Shown: positions 16,237-24,643, counted from the first letter of the stretch. The stretch: 32,072 bases of DNA from SG8-4 sp964562575 (GCA_964562575.1 CAZLTY010000020.1:1-32072); one strand, 5' to 3'. Numbers and translations are program-made. Notes: generated from the sequence alone by a model not told the origin.

Positions 16237-16253
16237 ATCCGCCCGTGGCGGAT
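16237..16253 (+). terminator. Probable intrinsic terminator of the E2-like gene
   Basis: ATCCGCC (16237-16243), loop CGT, GGCGGAT (16247-16253), then TCCTTAATTTTGCATTTTG. A perfect 7-bp stem followed by a T-rich stretch, 35 bases after the stop, fits a Rho-independent terminator separating this gene from the sulfatase. Confidence 0.6.
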
Positions 16254-16308
16254 TCCTTAATTTTGCATTTTGCACTTTAGTTTTTGATTTTGATCAGAAG
16301 GAGTATCC

Positions 16309-18246
16309 ATGAATCGAAGAGAGCTACTCAAGAAAAGCGCCTTAGCCGCCTCGACGGTATGGTTCGGCGGCAGTGCCCGGGCGGCGGCCGGCAGCGAACG
16401 CCCAAATATTCTGTGGATCACCAGCGAGGACCACGGCCCGGAAATGGGCTGCTATGGCGACGAGTTTGCCACCACGCCCAATGTTGACGCTCTGGCGAAG
16501 ATGGGAATGATCTTCGAGCTTGCCTGGTCATGCGCCCCGGTCTGCGCGCCGGCCAGAACGACGATCATCACGGGGATGTACCCACCCTCTATAGGCGCTC
16601 AGCACATGCGGAGCATGGTGGATCTGCCCGATTACGCAAAGTTCTACCCACGATTCCTCCGCGAACAGGGGTACTACTGCACGAACAACTCCAAGCAGGA
16701 CTACAACGTCCGCACCGACGACAACGGCTGGGACGTATCTTCCAACAAAGCCCACTACAAAGGCCGCAAGCCGGGCCAGCCATTCTTCGCAATTTTCAAC
16801 GCGACCGTCAGCCACGAAAGCAAGCTTCGCTCGAAATTCGACTCAACTGTCCATGACCCGGCCAACGTGCGCATCCCGGCCTATCATCCGGACAACGCCG
16901 AATCGCGGCGGGACTGGGCGCGGTACTACGACATTGTCACCGCCGCCGACGAAATCGCCGGCAAGCACTTGGCCGCACTGGATGAGGCGGGTCTGGCCGA
17001 TGAGACCATAGTCTTCTATTACGGCGACCACGGCTCGGGAATGTCGCGCAGCAAACGCTGGACATACAACTCGGGGCTTTCGGTCCCGATGGTCGTGTAC
17101 TTCCCGCCGAAATGGCGTCACCTGGCCCCGGCCGAATACATGTCCGCAGGCAAGAGCGACCGAATGGTGAATTTCGTCGACCTGGCGCCGACTCTGTTGA
17201 GCCTGGCTTCAGTCAAGCCTCCCAAATGGATGCAGGGTCACGCCTTCGCGGGTAAGTTCCAGCAGCCCAAACCCAAGTACATGTTCGGCTTCCGCGGTCG
17301 TATGGACGCTCGCTACGACTTCATCAGAACAGTGACCGACGGCAGGTATCACTACATGCGAAACTACAACCCGCATTTCATCTACGGCCAATACGTCGCG
17401 TACAATTTTGTGACGCCGTCGACGGCTGCGTGGAAACGCGACTACGACGCCGGCAAACTCAACGAAGCGCAGTCCCATTTCTGGAAATTGAAGCCGTCCG
17501 AGGAGTTGTACGACCTGAAAGCCGATCCCGATGAGGTCAATAACCTGGCTCGCTCGCGCGAGCATCGGGCGAAACTGGTCGAGCTTCGCAAGGCGCTTCA
17601 GGACTGGTGCCGTGACATCCGGGACCTGGGCTTTTTGCCTGAGGGCGAGATTCACAGCCGTAGCGCCGGCTCGACGCCGGGTGAGATGGCGCGCGACGAC
17701 AGCAAGTATCCTTTCGACCGCGTCTTCGCCGCGGCCGAAATCGCCACCACGCGGAGGGCAAAAGATCTGCCGGCTGTCAAAAGGAACCTGACCGATTCCG
17801 ATAGTGCCATTCGCTACTGGGGCGTGGTTGGCATTCTGAATCGGGGTCGCCGGACGGTTACGAACTCGCGTGACGAATTGCTCACAGCCCTCGCAGATGA
17901 TTCTCCGTACGTGCGAATCATTGCGGCCTTGGCGCTCGGCAAACACGGCGAGCGGGCCGACCAGCGGCGCGCCGTCGATTGTCTGCTCGAGTTGGCGCCG
18001 TGGACACCGGACGGGGACGTCTTCGTCTCGATGGCGGCCCAGAACGCTATAGACAAGCTTGACGACAAGGCTGCTTACGCGGTTGACACCATCAAGGCGT
18101 TCCCGACCCGGGGCGGCCGGTCACCTGATGGCCGCTACAACGGCTATGTCGGCTCACTGCTCAAGAAGACACTCACCGACCTCAACGTTGCCGATAGAGC
18201 GGCGCCGAGAAAGAATAGATCATCGAACAGAAAGCGACAGCGATGA
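16309..18246 (+). CDS. Tat-exported sulfatase with C-terminal HEAT-like repeats
   Basis: ATG 16309 follows AGAAGGAG (16296-16303). The product is 645 residues. The twin-arginine signal MNRRELLKKSAL runs to about residue 27. The type I sulfatase core begins RPNILWITSEDHGPEMG (metal ligands near D41). The C-x-P-x-R motif is C79-A-P-A-R83, whose Cys is converted to formylglycine. GDHGSG with D240/H241 supplies further metal and active-site residues. The sulfatase part ends near residue 440 after LYDLKADPDEVNNLA. The last 200 residues contain helical units such as AIRYWGVVGILN and YVRIIAALALGKHG typical of HEAT-like repeats, which is longer than the usual 450-550 residue enzyme. It hydrolyses sulfate esters, probably on a polysaccharide; the exact substrate and subfamily cannot be assigned here. 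No sulfatase-maturating enzyme is in the window. Confidence 0.88.
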   Translation: MNRRELLKKSALAASTVWFGGSARAAAGSERPNILWITSEDHGPEMGCYGDEFATTPNVDALAKMGMIFELAWSCAPVCAPARTTIITGMYPPSIGAQHMRSMVDLPDYAKFYPRFLREQGYYCTNNSKQDYNVRTDDNGWDVSSNKAHYKGRKPGQPFFAIFNATVSHESKLRSKFDSTVHDPANVRIPAYHPDNAESRRDWARYYDIVTAADEIAGKHLAALDEAGLADETIVFYYGDHGSGMSRSKRWTYNSGLSVPMVVYFPPKWRHLAPAEYMSAGKSDRMVNFVDLAPTLLSLASVKPPKWMQGHAFAGKFQQPKPKYMFGFRGRMDARYDFIRTVTDGRYHYMRNYNPHFIYGQYVAYNFVTPSTAAWKRDYDAGKLNEAQSHFWKLKPSEELYDLKADPDEVNNLARSREHRAKLVELRKALQDWCRDIRDLGFLPEGEIHSRSAGSTPGEMARDDSKYPFDRVFAAAEIATTRRAKDLPAVKRNLTDSDSAIRYWGVVGILNRGRRTVTNSRDELLTALADDSPYVRIIAALALGKHGERADQRRAVDCLLELAPWTPDGDVFVSMAAQNAIDKLDDKAAYAVDTIKAFPTRGGRSPDGRYNGYVGSLLKKTLTDLNVADRAAPRKNRSSNRKRQR

Positions 18247-18362
18247 AACAGAATTCGCCCTCGGATCTGTGAAGCGAAGGGCCTCGCCGTCATGAAATGA
18301 GGCGTACTCAGTGACTACCGTTCCTTCGGGCAAAGGCTATCATGTAATGCCTGGCGCCAAGT

Positions 18363-20663
18363 CTATCGATGCCAGCGAGGGGCGCGCATGCTGATTGCCT
18401 CCTCGAACAACGGCTTGCGCCGGAAATCCGCCGGTTTGTAAGAAGGATTCTTGGGATCAGCATTGACCCACGCTGAGTGGTGGCGGCCGTAGTAGCTGCC
18501 GTAGAACTGATAGTTGCAATCCACCCAACGGCTCAGAATCATCAACTCGTTCTTGTTCAACATATCAGAGTGGTCATCCTCAGCGTTTTTCGGGTGAGTC
18601 GGATCGGTCAACATGTTGATTAAGACGCTCTTGTGTGAACCCAGGTTCCCAGGGGCGAGAGTCGCGCCGTTGTAGTTGCCCTGATCGCCCCGCTTAAATG
18701 TCGTGAATTCCGAAACGATCGGACCGGCCAGTTGCTTTTGGGCGAGTTCTTCATAGGACGTGTTGTAGTAGACGGTGACATCGTCGGTCAGTTTAAGGCC
18801 TCCGGCCGGATCGGACTTGCCGTGACATGAGACACATTTTGCATTGAAAACAGGCTGGATATCCGTCGCGTAATGGATTACCTGCTGGGCGCGACCGTCT
18901 CCGCCATTTTCGACAAGGTCGCACGGTTGCGGTTGGGGTGTGCTGGCGGGGCGGCTCATCGCGATCGTACTCTGGGCGCTGGCGGCATGTACCGTCCGGT
19001 TTGACCGTCCGTGACAGCCCACGCAGGAACGAACCTCGCCGGGATGGTAATTCACATACGTCCTCTCACGCTGGAGTTCCATGAAGTTCTCGTCCAGAGC
19101 CTGGAAAAAAATGTTGCGGTTGGCCGGCGCCTTGAAGTAGGCCGAGCCGTCCTTTTCCACCGGCACGACTCCCCACTGCACTCGCGGCCACAGGGCGGCT
19201 TTCCATGCCGAACTGCTGGCTCCCGAACCCCACCTTCGGCCCGTATCCCAGTAACGCGGTATCGCTTCGTTGATCCGCAGCCATTTGACTCGGCCCCGCT
19301 CGAGACCTTCCATTCCCCGGTAGACATCGGTCAGGATGCACAGTGCTTCATTGCTCGCGGCGTATTGCGGGTCCCGAGCGGAGTAGATTCGCGGCGGCCT
19401 CTTGCGGGCCACAAGAGGTGTCGGATGCCAGAGTGAAAGCTTCTCATCCCTGTGAACGAGGGCGTGGTTGCCCTCGGTGTCGATAAGATACAGCGAATAG
19501 GCGTCGGCGACATCCTTGTAGTGATCGGCCGGGTCTTGCTTGTAGGAAACCAAGAACGTATTTTGCCCAACCGGATACGGGTGTGTGTAGAGATTGCCGC
19601 TGCGGCCTTCTTTATCGTGCACATACTTACCATTCTTGCCCAGGAAGAACCAGCCCGGTTCGGTCCGGCGTTCTATGAACACTTCCGGCGTGATATTCGT
19701 TACGGCATACCTGTCGTCCCATTGGGTATAACCAGGCTCATCCGGGTCCGGGCCGCGTCGAAGAGTGCCTTGTTGCAAGTCGATCAGCATGATCGCTCCG
19801 AGGCATCCGCCCTGCGGGAAGTGGCATGTGCCGACACAGACAATACGATGAAGATCGCCGGGCATTGCCTGGGGATACATGTACACCGTCGTGGTGTCGT
19901 CGTTGACGCCGTACAGTTCCTGGGGCATTGTCCCGTCGGGGTTCATCGACCAGATGGTCTTGCACACGCGGGCGCCCTTGTCGATATATTCCCAGCGGTG
20001 GTACATTACGCGCCCGTCATCGAGAACGACCGGGCAGAATTCGCTGACCGGACTCTTGGTCAACTGCTCAACATTGCCCCCGTCGGCATCCATGCGATGC
20101 AGTGTGGGGGCTACCAGGGCGGCTGAGCCTCCGCAGAGAACGGTGTGCTCGCTGCGGGTGGAAGAGAACATGATCTTGCCGTCCGGCAGATAACACGGAT
20201 GGATGTCGTCGGTGTGCCATTTCTTGCCCCAGCGCGCTACTTTCGCCGTTTCGTCTTTGGGCGGGAGCAACAACTGGCGCAGAGCCGTGCCGTCGACGTT
20301 CACTTCCCAGATGCGAAAACCTGAGCCCGGGTCCTGGCGAAAATCAAAGATGATCTTCCGGGCGTCGAAGGACAGGCTGATCTTACCGATGAAGCCTTTT
20401 CCTCCAGGCATATTCGCCGTTGTCACGACGGCCCGCTCCTGTTGCATGCGAAGATCATAAATGAAGATGCCGTTGTCGGCACGAAATCGGTCCGGCGAGG
20501 TGCCGTTGTTTATGTCCGTGTAATAGTGGTCGGAGGAGTAAGGTTTACGTTTGACGAAAACAATCTCGTCAGATCCCAATTCGTCCACTGCCAAATTGTC
20601 GGCAATTACCGTAGCGGACGCGCCAAACAAAACTGCAATCAGAATTGCCACAGAGTTTCGCAT
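18363..20663 (-). CDS. Secreted di-haem beta-propeller protein, hydrazine synthase alpha subunit-like
   Basis: The product is 766 residues. ATG at 20663 is preceded by GAGGGT on the minus strand. A signal peptide (MRNSVAILIAVLFGASATVIA, about 1-21) precedes WD40/TolB-like repeats, for example ISLSFDARKIIFDF and HPCYLPDGKIMFSSTR. The C-terminal half has two c-type haem motifs, CVGCH (547-551) and CVSCH (610-614), the second in a cytochrome-like segment near IQPVFNAKCVSCHGKSDP. This layout matches the planctomycete family annotated as hydrazine synthase alpha subunit-like, which is widespread in species that are not anammox bacteria. Nothing else here suggests anammox, so electron transfer or a redox role at the cell envelope is the safer reading. 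It lies 104 bases after the RraA-like gene on the same strand and has its own -10 candidate. Confidence 0.8.
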   Translation of the reverse strand: MRNSVAILIAVLFGASATVIADNLAVDELGSDEIVFVKRKPYSSDHYYTDINNGTSPDRFRADNGIFIYDLRMQQERAVVTTANMPGGKGFIGKISLSFDARKIIFDFRQDPGSGFRIWEVNVDGTALRQLLLPPKDETAKVARWGKKWHTDDIHPCYLPDGKIMFSSTRSEHTVLCGGSAALVAPTLHRMDADGGNVEQLTKSPVSEFCPVVLDDGRVMYHRWEYIDKGARVCKTIWSMNPDGTMPQELYGVNDDTTTVYMYPQAMPGDLHRIVCVGTCHFPQGGCLGAIMLIDLQQGTLRRGPDPDEPGYTQWDDRYAVTNITPEVFIERRTEPGWFFLGKNGKYVHDKEGRSGNLYTHPYPVGQNTFLVSYKQDPADHYKDVADAYSLYLIDTEGNHALVHRDEKLSLWHPTPLVARKRPPRIYSARDPQYAASNEALCILTDVYRGMEGLERGRVKWLRINEAIPRYWDTGRRWGSGASSSAWKAALWPRVQWGVVPVEKDGSAYFKAPANRNIFFQALDENFMELQRERTYVNYHPGEVRSCVGCHGRSNRTVHAASAQSTIAMSRPASTPQPQPCDLVENGGDGRAQQVIHYATDIQPVFNAKCVSCHGKSDPAGGLKLTDDVTVYYNTSYEELAQKQLAGPIVSEFTTFKRGDQGNYNGATLAPGNLGSHKSVLINMLTDPTHPKNAEDDHSDMLNKNELMILSRWVDCNYQFYGSYYGRHHSAWVNADPKNPSYKPADFRRKPLFEEAISMRAPRWHR

Positions 20664-20716
20664 AACAAGGCACCCTCGATTAATACAGTCGTCGCATCAT
20701 AAGGACACAAAACTCT

Positions 20717-20722
20717 ATTATA
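20717..20722 (-). promoter_or_regulatory. Candidate -10 box for the di-haem protein gene
   Basis: A perfect TATAAT on the minus strand (ATTATA at 20717-20722 on plus), about 54 bases before the ATG. No good -35 lies at 16-18 bases (GTGTGT at 17), so the element is only half supported. The gene may instead be read through from the RraA-like gene. Confidence 0.35.
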
Positions 20723-20767
20723 TCCGATCCGCGGGCAAAACACACCAACAGTTTTCCGCTGGCCGGA

Positions 20768-21667
20768 TCATTCGACTATTACTGTCTGATCCGGTTTTAT
20801 GCCGAGTCGTTTGAATCTCCCAGCCCGGCCCTTCTCGTCGCCGACGTGGATCTCCCTCGCGAGTTTCCCTACGGTCAGTGCATGGGCTCTGGGCACGACG
20901 ATCACACCGTCGCCGTCAGCGACGACCACGTCGCCCGGGTAGACGAGGACTCCGCCGCAGTTGATGGGGAAGTTGTATGACTCGGCGATAAGTCTGCCAG
21001 GTCTGACTCCCCGGGAGCTATGTCCGTTCTTGCAGTAGACCGCGATCTTTTTGACTTTGACAATCTCGTCGGTGTCGCGTGCGCCGCCGTTGGTGATTGC
21101 TCCGACCACGCCCTTTTCGGCCCAGCCGAGGCTGTTGTTGGAACCTATGAAACCACACTCGTCGATTCCGGCGGCGTCGATAACCACAATGTCCCCTGGC
21201 TTTGCCGTGCCGAGCCAGGCATCTGGGGCCCTGCCGTACTGTTGGCTCTTGAACTTCTTGAATCCCTCGATGGTCACAAATGAGTTCTGTCCCACTCTCA
21301 CGTCCGTGGGGACATGTCGCACGGTGATGGCAAAGCCCACGACTCTATGGGAAAATTTGTCTGCATCGCGCCACAACGGCCGGATATCTTTTTTCATCAG
21401 GCCTATGTCCTGCAGGCCGATCAGATCCATGCCGTCGAGGACATCGGTCACTCGCAGATTCCTGTAGAGATCCAGAATCTCCTTCCGCGACTTCTCGCTG
21501 TCGTCGAAACTCTTGTTCTTCAGTAGCCTTACGCCTTTGGGCGTGGTGAGTTTTTTCGGTTTGGACCTTTGCGCTTTCGCGGCAGGGACACCCAAAGCCA
21601 GGGCAATCAATGACAGCAGGGCGATCGAGTGGAAAGATCTCGATTTGAGCGTGGCTGTGCAATACAT
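20768..21667 (-). CDS. RraA-like / HMG aldolase-fold protein with signal peptide
   Basis: The product is 299 residues; ATG 21667 has AGGAGA 7 bases upstream. The core fits the RraA/dimethylmenaquinone methyltransferase-like fold: PGDIVVIDAAG (158-168), GVVGAITNGGARD with R197 and D198 (the family's substrate and metal positions), and YPGDVVVADGDGVIVVPRA near the end. Relatives include RraA (an RNase E inhibitor) and class II aldolases such as HMG/CHA aldolase. The usual length is 160-230 residues. This one carries an N-terminal signal peptide (about 1-32, ending PAAKA) plus about 70 extra residues. Export argues against an RNase E inhibitor role and favours an aldolase- or lyase-like activity in the periplasm, which is inference. 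It is transcribed toward the di-haem gene and probably linked to it. Confidence 0.8.
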   Translation of the reverse strand: MYCTATLKSRSFHSIALLSLIALALGVPAAKAQRSKPKKLTTPKGVRLLKNKSFDDSEKSRKEILDLYRNLRVTDVLDGMDLIGLQDIGLMKKDIRPLWRDADKFSHRVVGFAITVRHVPTDVRVGQNSFVTIEGFKKFKSQQYGRAPDAWLGTAKPGDIVVIDAAGIDECGFIGSNNSLGWAEKGVVGAITNGGARDTDEIVKVKKIAVYCKNGHSSRGVRPGRLIAESYNFPINCGGVLVYPGDVVVADGDGVIVVPRAHALTVGKLAREIHVGDEKGRAGRFKRLGIKPDQTVIVE

Positions 21668-21767
21668 GGCGTTCTCCTAAAAGTGGTCGCTATATCTTTT
21701 GATATCTAATTCAGGAAACACAGATTTAGACTAAAGCTACTGGAAAGAAATGCAAGGTTTTTTTCAC

Positions 21768-21796
21768 TTGAACTGCGTGTCAAGACCTTCTATGAT
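21768..21796 (+). promoter_or_regulatory. Sigma70-type promoter for the RNA-binding protein gene
   Basis: TTGAAC (21768-21773), a 17-base spacer and TATGAT (21791-21796), giving a leader of about 34 nt before ATG 21837. It lies in the 169-base gap shared with the divergent RraA-like gene, whose side holds an ATATC-TTTT-GATAT repeat (21692-21705) but no clear promoter. Confidence 0.65.
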
Positions 21797-21836
21797 GTGG
21801 CAATCTTGAAATTACTGTTCGAAAAAGGAGAACAAA

Positions 21837-22175
21837 ATGAACATCTATGTTGGAAATTTGTCGCATGAGGCCACTGATGACGATTTGCGTCAGGCGTTTG
21901 AGGCGTTCGGCCAGGTTGAAAGCGCCAATGTGATAAGGGACAAATTTGGCGGCGAATCGAGAGGATTTGGATTCGTGGAGATGCCCTCCAAGAATGAAGC
22001 GCAAACTGCAATTGACGAGATGAACGGCAAGGATCTGAAGGGGCGTGCCATCAACGTCAATGAGGCTCGTCCGAAACCCGCACGCGGCGGTGGTGGCGGA
22101 CGCGGAGGAGGCGGACGAGGTGGTGGTGGACGAGGTGGCTCTGGTGGTCGAGATCGGGGTAGAGGTCGTTATTGA
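21837..22175 (+). CDS. Small RNA-binding protein: RRM domain plus RGG tail
   Basis: ATG 21837 follows AAAAAGGAG. The product is 112 residues. A single RRM occupies about 1-80, with RNP2 IYVGNL (3-8) and RNP1 RGFGFVEM (about 42-49). A Gly/Arg-rich tail follows (residues about 83-112, many RGG units), ending RGRGRY. This resembles the cyanobacterial Rbp and other bacterial RRM proteins, several of which are cold- or stress-induced and bind single-stranded RNA. The tail is expected to add nonspecific RNA binding. It is cytoplasmic and monocistronic, with its own promoter and a downstream terminator. Confidence 0.92.
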   Translation: MNIYVGNLSHEATDDDLRQAFEAFGQVESANVIRDKFGGESRGFGFVEMPSKNEAQTAIDEMNGKDLKGRAINVNEARPKPARGGGGGRGGGGRGGGGRGGSGGRDRGRGRY

Positions 22176-22238
22176 CGGCTAGTAACGCCAGAGGATTCTC
22201 TATCTTTTGCGGCTGTTCGGCGAGCATGGTATGTGAAA

Positions 22239-22264
22239 GGGGTCGGCAGGAAATGGCCGGCTCC
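22239..22264 (+). terminator. Terminator after the RNA-binding protein gene
   Basis: GGGGTCGGC (22239-22247), loop AGGAAATG, GCCGGCTCC (22256-22264), then TTCTCTTTCT. The 9-bp stem includes two G-U pairs on the plus strand. It is 63 bases after the stop and lies between convergent genes. Confidence 0.6.
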
Positions 22265-22355
22265 TTCTCTTTCTGAGCATCGTTTCGACATGATCTGGGA
22301 AGATCTACCACAGGTCAAGCCCGGGCAAGTACAGCCGATGACGCAGTTGTGATCT

Positions 22356-23615
22356 CTAAAAGCGATCGAATCCGTAATCGGTTTGCGCCGATTCGCGTCT
22401 TTCGTCCTCGTCTGTTGTCTGCGCAAATTCATCCGACGTCTGCTGATCGCTCTGCGTGATTGGTTCGATTCTGATAGGTGGTTCGCTCCGGCGTTGCTCG
22501 GTTCCAAATGGTTGTACGTCCGGTTGTGGCGTCACAGGCGGCTCAGGCTGTGGCGGCGGCTCGGGCACGACCAAAGGCTCATCGGCGCCTTCAAAGGAAC
22601 CACCTGACTGCAACGGTGTGGATTGTGGCCGATCAGGTTCGTCCTGAATTTCGGCTATATCGACATACTGCGGCTGAGGCGGGGAAGGCTCGGTGGGATT
22701 GGACTGCTCCTGCATTTCGTCGATATCTGTAAATTCCGGCTGTGGCGGCAGGTGCTCCTGGGAATCCGATTCATCCTGAGTTTCATCGACCGCAACGAGC
22801 TGCGGCGTTTCAACCTCGGCCACCGGCTGAAATTCTGCGTGCACGCACTGGGCCACCTGCGCGTAGTCTTCGGCGCCGTTGCAGTTTGGCTCGTATTCGA
22901 AAATCGTTTTGCCGTAGCTGGGCGCCTCGGCGAGCTTGATATTTCTGCGGATACACGTCGCAATGATGCGGGCCTGCGACCAGGCGCTGTCGGTGCCGCG
23001 CGCATCTTCGAGGAATTGTTCGATGTCGGCCTTTACTTCATTGGGCAGCGAAGCTCTGCTGTCGAACATGCACAGCAGGATACCTCTGACTTTCAGGCTC
23101 GGGTTTATCCTCTTGTTGACAAGCTCGATGGTTTGCAGAAGCCTTCCGAATCCCTGCAGAGCCAGAAAATGCGGCTGTAGAGGAATCAAAACCTCTTTGG
23201 CCGCCGCAAGCGCGTTGAGTGTCAGCAGGCCGAGAGAAGGCGCGCAGTCGATAAAACAATAATCGAACTTGTCATGGCTTGATTCGAGAGCCTCTCGCAG
23301 TATGATCTCCCGTCCGACTATGCTTACCAGCTCGCTCTCGGCGCCGACCAGGTTGATATTTGCAGGCAATAGCCAGAGGTTGGGGCGCACGAGCATAATC
23401 TGCTCTTCGAACCTGGCCGACTGAGTTATGACCTTGTACGAGCCAGCCTCGATGGCCTGCGGTTCGAGGCCAAGATGTATCGTCATGTGGGCCTGCGGAT
23501 CGAGATCGATGACGACCACCCTCGATCCGGCCGCAGCAAGCGCAGCGGCGGTGTTGACCGCCGTCGTGGTTTTGCCCACGCCCCCCTTTTGATTTAATAC
23601 TGCGATCGTCCTCAT
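22356..23615 (-). CDS. ParA/Soj-family ATPase with repeat-containing acidic C-terminal tail
   Basis: I chose ATG 23615, giving 419 residues, because MRTIAVLNQKGG matches the usual ParA N-terminus. The upstream ATG at 23660 has a better ribosome binding site (AAGGGG) but adds 15 unfamiliar residues. The deviant Walker A motif KGGVGKTT is at 10-17, and switch-like motifs VIDLDPQAH (about 35-43) and CFIDCAPSLGLLTLNAL are present. The ATPase domain ends near residue 260. The rest is a disordered-looking, Pro/Glu/Gln/Asp-rich tail with three 22-residue repeats (nt 22602-22799). ParA proteins position DNA or protein cargo with a partner, often ParB; no ParB is in the window. It is the third gene of the ribH-nusB cluster. 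The tail may recruit a partner, which is inference. Confidence 0.88.
   Translation of the reverse strand: MRTIAVLNQKGGVGKTTTAVNTAAALAAAGSRVVVIDLDPQAHMTIHLGLEPQAIEAGSYKVITQSARFEEQIMLVRPNLWLLPANINLVGAESELVSIVGREIILREALESSHDKFDYCFIDCAPSLGLLTLNALAAAKEVLIPLQPHFLALQGFGRLLQTIELVNKRINPSLKVRGILLCMFDSRASLPNEVKADIEQFLEDARGTDSAWSQARIIATCIRRNIKLAEAPSYGKTIFEYEPNCNGAEDYAQVAQCVHAEFQPVAEVETPQLVAVDETQDESDSQEHLPPQPEFTDIDEMQEQSNPTEPSPPQPQYVDIAEIQDEPDRPQSTPLQSGGSFEGADEPLVVPEPPPQPEPPVTPQPDVQPFGTEQRRSEPPIRIEPITQSDQQTSDEFAQTTDEDERRESAQTDYGFDRF
22602..22799 (-). repeat. Three 66-bp in-frame repeats in the ParA tail
   Basis: Three back-to-back units of exactly 22 residues, each of the pattern (V/I)xE(T/M/I)Q(D/E)(E/Q)(S/P) followed by a Pro/Gln-rich stretch such as PPQPE or PPQPQ. 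Units begin at LVAVDETQDE, FTDIDEMQEQ and YVDIAEIQDE. The copies are diverged, so this is an old duplication. Confidence 0.7.
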
Positions 23616-23640
23616 AATAGACCAACAAATAAAACAGTAG

Positions 23641-23658
23641 GGTGGGAATCGCCCCACC
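23641..23658. repeat. Perfect 6-bp inverted repeat between nusB and the ParA gene
   Basis: GGTGGG-AATCGC-CCCACC in the 57-base gap between the nusB stop and the chosen ParA start. It could lower or tune expression of the ParA gene relative to nusB. No T-tract is present. Confidence 0.35.
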
Positions 23659-23672
23659 ATTGCGCCCCTTGT

Positions 23673-24137
23673 TTATTCCTCCAGTTTCTTTAGCACCGCG
23701 TCAAGCACGCCGTTGACAAAACCCGGCGACTTGTCCGTGCTGAATTTCTTGGCCAGCTCGATGGCCTCGTTTATCACGACTTTCGGCGGTATATCGGGAC
23801 AGAATTTCAACTGATACACCGACAATCTCAGGATGCTCCTGTCAACCGGTGACAATCTCGTCAATTGCCACTTTATTGTCGCGGCGATTATCAACTCGTC
23901 GCACTTCTCCAGGTTCTCCGATGCCTCTCTCGTCCACTCCGAGGCAAGACTGCGCACGGCGTTGTCCGTGTCCGCCTCCATGAAGAATTGCTTCAAAGGC
24001 TCAAGTATATCCGGGCCCTGCACATCGAGTTGGTATAGTGCCTGCATCGTCAGTTCTCTGGCCCTGGTTCTCTTGTCCATGTTTGCGGCAGGGGCAACCG
24101 AAGTGTGGTTGCCCTGGTCCCTTGCGGGGGTAGACAT
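23673..24137 (-). CDS. nusB: Transcription antitermination factor NusB
   Basis: The product is 154 residues from ATG 24137, 19 bases after the ribH stop. From residue 20 the sequence follows NusB: RTRARELTMQALYQLDV, LIIAATIKWQLTRLSPVDRSILRLSVYQLKF and PPKVVINEAIELAKKFSTDKSPGFVNGVLDAVL. NusB binds boxA RNA with NusE (ribosomal protein S10) and supports antitermination of rRNA operons. The first 19 residues do not look like NusB. Translation could begin at the ATG at 24080 (135 residues, the usual family length), though no ribosome binding site is seen there. The ribH-nusB pairing is common across bacteria and supports both assignments. Confidence 0.93.
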   Translation of the reverse strand: MSTPARDQGNHTSVAPAANMDKRTRARELTMQALYQLDVQGPDILEPLKQFFMEADTDNAVRSLASEWTREASENLEKCDELIIAATIKWQLTRLSPVDRSILRLSVYQLKFCPDIPPKVVINEAIELAKKFSTDKSPGFVNGVLDAVLKKLEE

Positions 24138-24156
24138 TCCGGTCCGCCCCGACAGA

Positions 24157-24624
24157 TCAACCTATCTGTTCCATTACGTTGGCCATTTCCATCGCTGTCG
24201 ATGCTGCGTCGGCGCCGGCGTTGCCCCTTTTGGTGCCGGCTCTCTCCACGGCCTGTTCGAGTGTCTCACACGTCAGCACGCCGAACACAGCCGGCGTTGG
24301 CGAATCGTAGTTGATCTGCCCGATGCCCCGGACTACCTGCTGACAGACGTAATCGTAATGAGCCGTCTGGCCCCGGATGACAGCGCCGAGACACAGAATC
24401 GCAACGTACTTGCCGCTGTCGGCAAGCTTCTTGCATGCCTGGGTAATCTCGCAGGAGCCCGGCACCCATACGACGGATATCTGCTCGTCGGCGGCACCGT
24501 GACGTTGAAGGCAGTCTATTGCGCCTCCGAGCAGCTTGGAAGTTATGAACTCGTTGAACCTGCTGACCACAATGGCGTAATTGCCCTTGCCGGCCGTCAA
24601 CTGACCTTTTATCTCTCTAATCAT
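24157..24624 (-). CDS. ribH: 6,7-dimethyl-8-ribityllumazine synthase
   Basis: I start at ATG 24624 (155 residues) because TTTGGAGAAG lies 7 bases upstream and the family begins about there; an in-frame GTG at 24702 adds 26 unrelated residues. Motifs: VVSRFNEFIT for the pyrimidine substrate site, VPGSCEI, and GAVIRGQTAHYDYV with the catalytic His, then VFGVLTCETLEQA and AGTKRGNAGADAASTAMEM. The enzyme condenses 5-amino-6-ribitylaminouracil with 3,4-dihydroxy-2-butanone 4-phosphate in the penultimate step of riboflavin synthesis, usually as a large shell or pentamer. It is the first gene of the ribH-nusB-ParA cluster, behind a leader of about 170 nt. Confidence 0.95.
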   Translation of the reverse strand: MIREIKGQLTAGKGNYAIVVSRFNEFITSKLLGGAIDCLQRHGAADEQISVVWVPGSCEITQACKKLADSGKYVAILCLGAVIRGQTAHYDYVCQQVVRGIGQINYDSPTPAVFGVLTCETLEQAVERAGTKRGNAGADAASTAMEMANVMEQIG

Positions 24625-24643
24625 GACTTGACTTCTCCAAATA

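Noticed and set aside
18247..18362. Terminator or small gene between the convergent sulfatase and di-haem genes
   Set aside because: Only weak complementarities (CTGGC...GCCAG) without a T-tract, and no convincing reading frame.
18363..20663. Evidence for anammox metabolism from the hydrazine synthase alpha-like protein
   Set aside because: Only an alpha-like di-haem protein is present; no beta/gamma subunits or hydrazine dehydrogenase are near. The family is common in non-anammox planctomycetes.
22083..22172. GC-rich tandem repeat as a non-coding satellite
   Set aside because: It is the in-frame RGG tail of the RRM protein.
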